Shown: positions 1 through 6,406 of the stretch, in pieces
How positions within the stretch are numbered: position 1 is the first letter of the stretch
Layout of the letters: every line of letters begins with the position of its first letter
Origin: Actinomycetota bacterium
Lineage (GTDB): Bacteria > Actinomycetota > Nitriliruptoria > Nitriliruptorales > Nitriliruptoraceae
Assembly: GCA_019348115.1 (NCBI GenBank)
Contig: JAHWKB010000005.1
Span: 1-38,392 of the forward strand
Direction: 5' to 3'
DNA: 38,392 nt
Translations under genes and position numbers: made by a program
Notes under the pieces: model-generated
What the model was told of the DNA's origin: nothing
Databases searched by the model: none
The model's input: only the letters and a program-made list of their open reading frames with translations

Positions 1-487
1 AGCGCTCCGCGAGCTCCAGCAGTCGGATCGCGACCCGGCGGGAGGCGTCGTAGGCACCGTGCTCGACGACCATCCGGTCCGAGTTCCGCAGCCGCCCGAT
101 GACCAGGCGCAGCAGGCGCAGCGACAGCTCGGGGTCGGATGCCACGAGGTCGCGGTAGCGCGCCGCGGGCACCACCACGGCCTCGACGTCGTCGAGTGCC
201 GTCACCGTGGCGGACCGTGGTCCGCCGTCGAGGACGCCCAGCTCACCGATGACGTCCCCGGGTCCGCGCAGGGCGAGCACCACCTCACGCCCCTCCGGCG
301 CGAGGTAGGACACCTTGACCCGGCCGGCCTGCAGCAGGAACACCGCATCCGACGGCTGCTGCTCACGGCAGAGCACCGAGCCGCGGGGGTACCGATGCGT
401 GACCCCGCGGGACCGGAGCTGCGAGCTCGACGCCGCCGGGACCGCGGGCGCTCCGGCCCCGTCGGGCGGCGGGTCGGCATCGTCCAT
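1..487 (-). CDS. Crp/Fnr-family transcriptional regulator, C-terminus outside window
   Basis: The reading frame begins at ATG 487 and stays open to the window edge, giving 162 residues. A GGAGGGAG ribosome site lies just upstream. After a Pro/Ala-rich start of about 25 residues comes a cyclic-nucleotide-binding beta-roll: an FLLQAGRVKVSY strand, a GPGDVIGELGVLDGGPRSATVTAL phosphate-cassette-like segment, and a helix resembling the Crp dimerisation helix. The visible end (SRRVAIRLLELAE) is where Crp/Fnr proteins pass into a winged-helix DNA-binding domain, which is cut off here. That it is a DNA-binding Crp relative is therefore inferred. The cassette has Arg in the RSAT position, as in cAMP-binding members. 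The neighbouring leftward gene encodes a second cyclic-nucleotide-binding domain and the divergent gene a nucleotide cyclase, so cAMP or cGMP is a plausible ligand. Confidence 0.8.
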   Translation of the reverse strand, partial: MDDADPPPDGAGAPAVPAASSSQLRSRGVTHRYPRGSVLCREQQPSDAVFLLQAGRVKVSYLAPEGREVVLALRGPGDVIGELGVLDGGPRSATVTALDDVEAVVVPAARYRDLVASDPELSLRLLRLVIGRLRNSDRMVVEHGAYDASRRVAIRLLELAER

Positions 488-550
488 GGGGCTCCCTCCG
501 GTGTGGAGAGAGCCTCCGAGATGCGGGGCCCCGGCGCAAGCGCCGAGACG

Positions 551-973
551 TCAGGACGCCTCGCGCGCCGGAGCCCGTCGGGCCGCGGCATCCTCCTCGA
601 TCCGGGCGGCCATCGCGGGGAACTCGTACAGCAGGGCCTGGAAGTCACGGACGCTCAGGACGAGCAGCCGGACCGGCGTCAGCGTCGTGACCGTGGCGTT
701 GCGGCGGGCGCGGTCGAGGAGGGCGATCTCGCCCAGCACGGTGCCGGCGCCGACGACGGCGATCTCGTGACCGTCGCGTTCGATCGAGATCATCCCGTCG
801 AGCACGACGAGCGCCTCGCGGCCGTGCGCGCCCTGGCGGGCGAGCTCGGTCCCCGCTGGCCGCTCGATCTCGTCGGCGAGCATCCCGAGGCGCCTCAGCT
901 GGCGGCGTGAGAGACCGTCGACGAGCTCCAGGCGTGCGATGCCGTCGATCTTCGGGTCGTGGAAGGTGCGCAT
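551..973 (-). CDS. Stand-alone cyclic-nucleotide-binding domain protein
   Basis: This is a 140-residue protein starting at ATG 973, chosen because AGGAG sits five bases upstream. A longer in-frame start at 1075 would add sequence unlike the family. Nearly the whole protein is one cyclic-nucleotide-binding fold: GTELARQGAHGREALVVLDG, an ERDGHEIAVVGAG strand pair, and the cassette LGEIALLDRARRNATVTTL. No helix-turn-helix, kinase or channel segment follows, so it may act by protein contact or as a ligand sink. The cassette has R-R-N-A-T where strong cAMP binders have R-x-A-T/S, so the ligand is uncertain. It lies 63 bases upstream of the partial Crp-like gene on the same strand, probably in one transcript, and is divergent from the cyclase gene. 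Confidence 0.8.
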   Translation of the reverse strand: MRTFHDPKIDGIARLELVDGLSRRQLRRLGMLADEIERPAGTELARQGAHGREALVVLDGMISIERDGHEIAVVGAGTVLGEIALLDRARRNATVTTLTPVRLLVLSVRDFQALLYEFPAMAARIEEDAAARRAPAREAS

Positions 974-1065
974 GCGGAACTCCTGGCTGGGTGGAGCTCG
1001 ACCCTGGCGCGGGCGGTCACGTCCGTCCAGGTACTCCTTCACACAACTCCCACACGCCGCCACAG

Positions 1066-1078
1066 CACGTGCCACGTG
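1066..1078. promoter_or_regulatory. CACGTG-C-CACGTG inverted repeat between divergent genes
   Basis: Two CACGTG hexamers separated by one base form a symmetrical 13-base site. It lies 33 bases before the cyclase ATG and about 93 bases before the divergent cyclic-nucleotide-binding gene. Its position fits an operator that could act on either promoter. It does not match the classical Crp TGTGA-N6-TCACA site, and no protein can be assigned to it. Confidence 0.3.
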
Positions 1079-1110
1079 ACAGGACGATGCCGGGGTGACA
1101 CCCTCCGGTC

Positions 1111-2472
1111 ATGGGGCCGATCCGGTACGTGGAGATCGACGGGGTCCACCTCGCCTACCGCGTCGTGGGCGACGGTGACACCGACATCGTCTGGGTCCCC
1201 GGGTGGGTCTCCGACATCGACGAGTCCTTGAACATCCCCGGGGTGGGGGCGTTCCTCGACGAGCTCGCCGGCCTCGGACGGCTGATCCTGTTCGACAAGC
1301 GTGGGATGGGGCAGTCCGACCGCGTCCCGGACAGCCGCTACCCGTCCTTCGAGGAGCGGGTGGGTGACCTGCTCGCCGTGATGGACGCTGCCGGATCCGA
1401 TCGCGCGGCACTGATCGGCGTCTCCGAAGGCGCCGCCCAGTCGCTGCTGGCGGCGGCACAGCACCCCGACCGCGTGACGTCGGTGGTGTCGATCGGGGGC
1501 TGGGCCCGACTCCTGGCCCCGGCTGACGACCCGGGTCTCGGTCTCCCCGAGGAGTCGTTGCGGGCGTTCACCTCGAAGGCCCTGGCGTACTGGGGGACGG
1601 GCCGAGGCATCGGCGCCATGGCCCCGAGCGTCACCGACGACGCGCTGTTCCGGGAACGCTGGGCCACCTTCGAGCGACGGGCGGCCTCGCCGGGAGCGTT
1701 CCGCGCGTACAGCCGGATGCTGGGTGACGTCGACGTGCGCGGCATCCTCGAGGACGTGGCGGTCCCCGTCCTGCTGATCCACTCGCAGGACGACCGGATG
1801 GTCTCCGTCGAGCAGAGCCGCTACATGGCCGACCGGCTGCCCGACGCGCGCCTCGTCGAGATCGCGAGCTCGGACCACATCACCTACATCAGCGACCCCG
1901 AGCTCGTGCTCGAGGAGATCGAGCAGCACCTCACCGGTCGGTCCGACCGCTCGACGGCGCCCCGGCGGTTCGCCACCGTGCTGTTCGTCGACATCGTGGG
2001 GTCCACCGACCGCGTCGCCGATGCCGGGGACCGGTCGTGGACATCGCTGCTGCGCAGCTTCGAGGCGATCGTGGACAAGGAGGTCACCGGTCACGCCGGG
2101 CAGGTGGTCAAGTCGCTCGGTGACGGGAGCCTCGCGGTCTTCGACGATCCGCAGGCCGCCGTCCTGACGGCCCGCGCCCTCCACCGCGAGGTCGCCTCCC
2201 TCGGCGTCGAGCTGCGCGCTGGCGTGCACTGCGGCCAGGTGGAGGTGCTCGGGACCGACATCGGTGGCATCGCCGTCCACATCGCCTCCCGCGTGATGGA
2301 GGCGGCCCCGCCGCGAGGCACGTTCGTCTCGTCCACGGTCCGGGACGTGCTGCTCGGGTCCGGGCTCGTGTTCGCCCCCGCCGGCACCCACGTGCTCAAG
2401 GGCGTACCCGGCGAGTGGACGCTCTTCGAGCTGCCGACCGAACGGGCACGCAACCACTTCGGCCGCGCGTGA
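1111..2472 (+). CDS. Alpha/beta-hydrolase fused to class III adenylate/guanylate cyclase
   Basis: This 453-residue two-domain protein resembles the Rv1900c (LipJ) type of Mycobacterium tuberculosis. Residues 1-275 are an alpha/beta hydrolase with the nucleophile elbow G-V-S-E-G (Ser105), an acid in SQDDR (Asp227/228) and His256 in SSDHI, so the triad looks intact. Residues 286-442 are a class III cyclase domain that would make cAMP or cGMP. The metal aspartates are Asp294 (FVDIVGS) and Asp338 (GDG), with Lys334 (VVKSLGDG) and Asp383 as base-recognition candidates. At the transition-state position usually held by Asn there is His390 (AVHIASR), followed by Arg394. This His variant occurs in other actinobacterial cyclases as I remember them, so activity is likely but not certain. 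No transmembrane segment is seen. Start ATG 1111 lacks a strong ribosome site. It is divergent from two cyclic-nucleotide-binding genes. Confidence 0.88.
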   Translation: MGPIRYVEIDGVHLAYRVVGDGDTDIVWVPGWVSDIDESLNIPGVGAFLDELAGLGRLILFDKRGMGQSDRVPDSRYPSFEERVGDLLAVMDAAGSDRAALIGVSEGAAQSLLAAAQHPDRVTSVVSIGGWARLLAPADDPGLGLPEESLRAFTSKALAYWGTGRGIGAMAPSVTDDALFRERWATFERRAASPGAFRAYSRMLGDVDVRGILEDVAVPVLLIHSQDDRMVSVEQSRYMADRLPDARLVEIASSDHITYISDPELVLEEIEQHLTGRSDRSTAPRRFATVLFVDIVGSTDRVADAGDRSWTSLLRSFEAIVDKEVTGHAGQVVKSLGDGSLAVFDDPQAAVLTARALHREVASLGVELRAGVHCGQVEVLGTDIGGIAVHIASRVMEAAPPRGTFVSSTVRDVLLGSGLVFAPAGTHVLKGVPGEWTLFELPTERARNHFGRA

Positions 2473-2480
2473 CGGGCCGC

Positions 2481-2527
2481 ACGACGGCGTGAGGGTCGGC
2501 CAGGTGTCGCCTCACGGCCCGCGTCGT
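2481..2527. terminator. Hairpin between convergent genes
   Basis: An outer 6-bp arm (2481-2486 with 2522-2527) and an inner 7-bp arm CGTGAGG/CCTCACG (2488-2494 with 2510-2516) can form a stem with a 15-base loop just after the cyclase stop. It has no T-tract, so it is only a possible bidirectional terminator between the cyclase and the leftward small membrane-protein gene. Confidence 0.3.
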
Positions 2528-2600
2528 TCCGCGGCATGGGCGTGGACGGCGGCAGCGCCGCCCACCTCTCGACGGCGAGCACCCTGGCCGGGCTGACGGC

Positions 2601-2798
2601 TCAGACGGCCGAGCGGTCGCGCGGGTCGTCCTCGGCGTCGCGCCTCCACAGGTAGACCCACATCAGGCCGTGCGCCACGATCGCGACGGTCAGTACGCCG
2701 GTGGCGAGCCACTGGCCGTTGACCGCGAGGATGATCGCGGCGACCACGGCGAGGCCGACCAGGATGGCGCGGAGGGTGTTGAGGCCGTTGTCGAGCAC
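2601..2798 (-). CDS. Small two-helix membrane protein, unknown function
   Basis: This 65-residue protein starts at GTG 2798, with GAGGAG about five bases upstream. Two hydrophobic helices are visible: about residues 10-27 (AILVGLAVVAAIILAV) and 32-50 (ATGVLTVAIVAHGLMWVYL). A charged tail follows (WRRDAEDDPRDRSAV). The longer frame upstream overlaps the thioesterase gene and is not protein-like. It lies 46 bases beyond the thioesterase stop on the same strand, so it may be the last gene of the era operon. I do not recognise the family; the coding call rests on the ribosome site and the hydrophobic pattern. Confidence 0.6.
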   Translation of the reverse strand: MLDNGLNTLRAILVGLAVVAAIILAVNGQWLATGVLTVAIVAHGLMWVYLWRRDAEDDPRDRSAV

Positions 2799-2844
2799 GG
2801 CTGCTCCTCGGGGAGGGGTCGACCGCCGAGGGTACCCGCGGTCG

Positions 2845-3261
2845 TCAGGAGCTCCGCACGGCGTAGGTGGCACGCCCCAGGGTGACGACCCGCCCGCGGC
2901 GGTCGCGGACCTCGCAGCTCGCGACCGCCACGGTCCGGCCGACGTGGTCGACCACGGCGGTCGCCGTGAGGGTGCCGGCATCGAGCGGGATGGGGCGCGT
3001 GTAGGTGATGTTGAGGTCCACGGTCGCGATCGTCGCGCCGGCCTCCACGGCGGTCAGGATGGCGCTGCCGGTCGCCGAGTCGATGAGCGCGGCGGCGAGC
3101 CCCCCGTGCGTGACGCCGCCGCCGTTCTCGTGCGCCGGCGTCGTCGTGCCCTGCAGCACGGCACGGCCGCTGCCGGATTCGACCAGCTCGAAGCCGAGGG
3201 TCTCCCACATCGCCGGCGGCCCGCCGCGCAGGAGGGGGTGGACGGCGTCCTCGTCGCTCAT
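2845..3261 (-). CDS. PaaI-family hotdog-fold thioesterase
   Basis: This is a 138-residue single hotdog domain of the PaaI/4-hydroxybenzoyl-CoA-thioesterase-like type, which hydrolyses acyl-CoA thioesters. The family mark is the VTHGGLAAALIDSATGSA segment, with the HGG loop and the Asp in the central helix that serves catalysis in this group. The strands TVDLNITYTRPIP and VGRTVAVASCEVRDRRGR fit the fold. The substrate cannot be read from sequence. The start ATG lies one base past the era stop (TGA-G-ATG), so the two are probably translationally coupled at the end of the phoH-ybeY-corC-cdd-era run. Confidence 0.85.
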   Translation of the reverse strand: MSDEDAVHPLLRGGPPAMWETLGFELVESGSGRAVLQGTTTPAHENGGGVTHGGLAAALIDSATGSAILTAVEAGATIATVDLNITYTRPIPLDAGTLTATAVVDHVGRTVAVASCEVRDRRGRVVTLGRATYAVRSS

Positions 3262-3262
3262 C

Positions 3263-4216
3263 TCAGTACCCGAACCGGCCGAGCTTGCGCGGGTCCCGCT
3301 GCCAGTCCTTGGCGACCTTCACGTGCGTGCGGAGGAACACCTTCGCGCCGAGCAGCGTCTCGAGCTCGGTCCGCGCCTCGGTCGCCGCCCGCTTGAGGTT
3401 GTCCCCCCCCTTGCCGAGGACGATGCCCTTCTGCGAGTCGCGCTCCACGTGGACCACCGCGTCGATCTCGAGCAGGTCGTCGCGGTGCTGGGCGAGCGCG
3501 ACCTCGTCGACGGTGACCATGATCGAGTGCGGGACCTCCTGCGCCATGGTCGCGATCAGCTTCTCGCGCAGGATCTCGGCGGCGAGCTGGCGCTCGGGCT
3601 GGTCGGTCACGTAGCCGTCGGCGAAGAACCGGGGGGCCTCCGGGAGGTAGCCGACGAGCACGTCCACGAGGTGGTCGACGTTGGAGCCCGTCGCCGCCGA
3701 GACCGGGACCACCTCGGCGAACTCGCGCAGCCCCGAGAGCTTGCTGAGCTCGGGGAGCATGCGCTCCTTGTGCGTGACCAGGTCCTCCTTGTTCGCCACC
3801 GCGACGACGGGCGTGCGGACGTCGGCGAGCATCTCGGCGAGCAGGCGGTCGCCTGGGCCGATCCCGCCGGCGACGTCGACGAGGAAGCAGACCACGTCCA
3901 TCCCGGACCACGAGTCCCGCACGAGCTCGTTGAGCCGCCGGGTCAGGAGCGTCTTCGGCTTCGCGATCCCCGGCGTGTCGATGAAGACCAGCTGGGCGTC
4001 CTCGCGCGTGACCACGCCGCGGATGGTGTTGCGGGTCGTGCCCGGGACGGGGGTCACGATCGCGACCTTCTGGCCCACCATCGCGTTCAGCAGCGTGGAC
4101 TTGCCGACGTTGGGCCGACCGACGAGGCCGACCATGCCGGCGCGGTGTCCCTCCGGCACGTCGCCGAGGTCGCCCCCGCCGAGGATGGCCTCGAGGTCGA
4201 GCTCGCGTCCCTCCAT
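3263..4216 (-). CDS. era: GTPase Era, 30S ribosome assembly
   Basis: Era is a 317-residue GTPase that binds the 3' end of 16S rRNA during small-subunit maturation. The G1 loop is GRPNVGKS (residues 33-40), G3 is DTPG (80-83) and G4 is NKED. The C-terminal type II KH domain carries GIVLGKGGDNLKR, the RNA-binding GxxG loop. The switch I region reads TPVPGTTR, where Era proteins usually have a P-Q-T-T-R segment; the PGTTR form is more like Der or MnmE. The first 27 residues are an extension before the G domain. The start ATG overlaps the cdd stop (TGATG), indicating coupling, and the thioesterase follows after one base. Confidence 0.96.
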   Translation of the reverse strand: MEGRELDLEAILGGGDLGDVPEGHRAGMVGLVGRPNVGKSTLLNAMVGQKVAIVTPVPGTTRNTIRGVVTREDAQLVFIDTPGIAKPKTLLTRRLNELVRDSWSGMDVVCFLVDVAGGIGPGDRLLAEMLADVRTPVVAVANKEDLVTHKERMLPELSKLSGLREFAEVVPVSAATGSNVDHLVDVLVGYLPEAPRFFADGYVTDQPERQLAAEILREKLIATMAQEVPHSIMVTVDEVALAQHRDDLLEIDAVVHVERDSQKGIVLGKGGDNLKRAATEARTELETLLGAKVFLRTHVKVAKDWQRDPRKLGRFGY

Positions 4217-4665
4217 CAGTCGAGCTCCGCCCGGCCCTGGTTCAGGCGCTTGGGCCCGAACGCGTGCGGGAGGAGCTCGGTGATCGATGTGACGAGCGGC
4301 CGGCCCCCGTCACCGGAGGAGTAGACCATCGCGTTGGGGCCGAACTCGAAGATGACCTGCCGGCACGCCCCGCACGGGGTGACCGGGTCCTCCCCGTCGC
4401 CGACCACGGCCACGGCCACGATCTCCCCGCGGTAGCCGGAGGCCGCCATCGACCGGATCGCCGTCGTCTCGGCGCATCCCGTGACCGCGTAGGACGCGTT
4501 CTCGACGTTGGTGCCCTCGAACAGCCGACCGTCCTCGGTCAGCACGACGCAGCCGACGTGGAAGCCGGAGTACGGCGCGTAGGCGCGCCCCTTCGCGGCG
4601 CGGGCGCGTCGCAGCAGGTCCGCCTCGTCGTAGGACGGTCCGTCCCCACGGTGCTTCGGTCTCAC
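4216..4665 (-). CDS. cdd: Cytidine deaminase
   Basis: This 149-residue enzyme converts cytidine and deoxycytidine to uridine forms in pyrimidine salvage. The zinc and catalytic residues are visible: Cys64 and Glu66 in TGCAETTA, and Cys98 and Cys101 in PCGACRQ, the layout of homotetrameric short Cdd. The substrate-binding region YAPYSGFHVG and the FEGTNVENASY segment are present. Start GTG 4665 overlaps the corC stop by four bases (GTGA) and the stop overlaps the era ATG, so it sits inside a coupled run. Placement between corC and era is common in Gram-positive bacteria. Confidence 0.96.
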   Translation of the reverse strand: MRPKHRGDGPSYDEADLLRRARAAKGRAYAPYSGFHVGCVVLTEDGRLFEGTNVENASYAVTGCAETTAIRSMAASGYRGEIVAVAVVGDGEDPVTPCGACRQVIFEFGPNAMVYSSGDGGRPLVTSITELLPHAFGPKRLNQGRAELD

Positions 4666-5954
4666 GGCTCGCTCCGATCGTCGTGCCCGTCCGGCTCGTT
4701 GGTGGACGGGCGGCGCGTGACGAGCACCTGGCTCACCCGCCTGCCCTGCACCCGCTCGGTGAGGAGCGAGACCCCGTCGATGTCGATCTGCTCGCCCGTC
4801 TCCGGCACGCGGCCGAGCGTGCCCACGACGAGGCCGCCCACGGTGTCCCAGCCCTCGTCGGGGAGGTCGGCGTCCAGGAGCTCGTTGAGCTCGTCGACGG
4901 GCAGCCGCGCATCGATGCGCAGGCGCTCGTCGTCGACGACCTCGACGAGTGGTGCCTCGTGGTCGTGCTCGTCGACGATCTCGCCCACGATCTCCTCGAG
5001 GATGTCCTCGATCGTGACGAGGCCCGTCACGGCGCCGTACTCGTCGACGACGATCGCCTGGTGGACGGTCGACGCCTGCAGCTCGCGCAGCAGCAGGTCG
5101 ATGCGCTGGGTCTCGGGCACGAACGTCGGTGGCCGGACGAGGTCGTCCCAGGCCTCGACGCCCGGGCGGTACGACAACCGCTTCAGGACGTCCTTCGCGA
5201 ACACCACACCGACGATCTCGTCACGGGTGTCGCGGTGCACGGGGATGCGGGAGTGGCCGTGCTCGATGATCGTGTTGACGAGCTCGCGGAGCGACGCGGA
5301 CTCCTCGACGGTCACCATGTCCGGCCGCGGGACCATGATCTCGCGGACGAGGGTGTCCCCGAGCTCGAAGATCGAGTGGATCATCGCCCGCTCGTCGTCC
5401 TCGATCTCGTCGTCCTCCTCCTCGGCGGCGACGAGGTCGCGCACCTCGTCGTCGGCGGCGAACGGGCCGGAGACGTCGGTGCGCACGCGCACGAGGCCAC
5501 GGCCGGTCGCGACGAACGCGCCGGCGAGCGGGGCGAGCAGCCGCGTCACCGCTCGGAACGACCGGGCGAGGCGGAGGCCGGTCGCCTCGAGGTGGCGCAG
5601 CGTCAGGGTCCGCGGGGCCACCTCGACCACGACGAGCGAGAGGACGACGAGCGCCGCGAGGACGGCGACCACGCCGGCGACGCCACCGAGGTGGCGGAGC
5701 CCGGTCCAGGTGGCGATCGCCGCCGACGCGATGCGGGACGTGACGGTGAGGAGCAGGACCACGTTCAGCGTCGTGGCGCGGTGCTCGAGGATCCAGAGCA
5801 GCGACTCGGAGCCCTTCGCCTCCTCCTCGCGGAGGCGCAGCGCCCGGACCAACGGCAGGCGCACGACGATGGTCTCGATCGCGCTCAGGTACGCGGTGCC
5901 GGCGAGGAGGACCACGAGGCCCCCCACCGCCCAGAGCAAGCTGCCGTCGCTCAC
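4662..5954 (-). CDS. Hemolysin C/CorC-family protein with DUF21, CBS pair and CorC domains
   Basis: This is a 430-residue membrane protein of the CNNM/CorC family, linked to magnesium or cobalt efflux; the transported ion is not established here. Start GTG 5954 is chosen because it overlaps the ybeY stop by four bases (GTGA) and has GGGAG upstream. The frame stays open further upstream only as a shadow of ybeY. Residues 1-180 form a DUF21 region with about four hydrophobic helices. An acidic linker (EEEDDEIEDDER) is followed by a CBS pair with MVPRPDMVTVE and SRIPVHRD, then VVDEYGAVTGLVTIEDILEEIVGEI. A C-terminal CorC_HlyC domain contains the EGWDTVGGLVVGTLGRVPETGE segment. The cytoplasmic CBS pair probably senses a nucleotide. 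Confidence 0.93.
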   Translation of the reverse strand: MSDGSLLWAVGGLVVLLAGTAYLSAIETIVVRLPLVRALRLREEEAKGSESLLWILEHRATTLNVVLLLTVTSRIASAAIATWTGLRHLGGVAGVVAVLAALVVLSLVVVEVAPRTLTLRHLEATGLRLARSFRAVTRLLAPLAGAFVATGRGLVRVRTDVSGPFAADDEVRDLVAAEEEDDEIEDDERAMIHSIFELGDTLVREIMVPRPDMVTVEESASLRELVNTIIEHGHSRIPVHRDTRDEIVGVVFAKDVLKRLSYRPGVEAWDDLVRPPTFVPETQRIDLLLRELQASTVHQAIVVDEYGAVTGLVTIEDILEEIVGEIVDEHDHEAPLVEVVDDERLRIDARLPVDELNELLDADLPDEGWDTVGGLVVGTLGRVPETGEQIDIDGVSLLTERVQGRRVSQVLVTRRPSTNEPDGHDDRSEP

Positions 5955-6406
5955 GAGCCGCTCCCGCTGGAGGTCGCGTACGACGCGAGGAGCTCGTCGG
6001 TCAGCCCGAACATCTCGCGCTCGTCCTCCGGCTCGGCGTGGTCCATGCCGAGGAGGTGCAGGATCCCGTGCACGGTGAGGAGGCGGAGCTCCTCGTGCTC
6101 CGTGCGGCCGAGCCCGGCGGCCTGCTCGGCCGCGACGGCCGGGCAGAGGACGACGTCGCCGAGGATGGCCGGACCCGCCGGCGCGGACTCGCCCGGCTCG
6201 TCGATCGGGAAGGCCAGCACATCGGTCGGCCCCTCCTTGCCCATGTGCTGCGCGTTGAGCGCGGACATGGTGTCGCGGTCGACGAGGAGGACCGACACCT
6301 CCATGTCCTGTGGGACCGAGCGCTCGCGGACGACGTGCTGCACGAGCGCGACGAGGTCCTCCGCGTCGACCTCGCGGTCCTGCTCGTCGGAGAGGAAGAC
6401 GGGCAC
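5951..6406 (-). CDS. ybeY: Endoribonuclease YbeY
   Basis: YbeY is a 151-residue metallo-endoribonuclease for rRNA maturation and 70S quality control. The zinc signature HGILHLLGMDH places His113, His117 and His123 as ligands. Upstream, MGKEGPTDVLAFPID is the usual YbeY central motif. Start GTG 6406 shares a base with the phoH stop (TAGTG), and the stop overlaps the corC start, so phoH, ybeY and corC look translationally coupled. The length is normal for the family, and nothing is truncated. Confidence 0.96.
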   Translation of the reverse strand: MPVFLSDEQDREVDAEDLVALVQHVVRERSVPQDMEVSVLLVDRDTMSALNAQHMGKEGPTDVLAFPIDEPGESAPAGPAILGDVVLCPAVAAEQAAGLGRTEHEELRLLTVHGILHLLGMDHAEPEDEREMFGLTDELLASYATSSGSGS

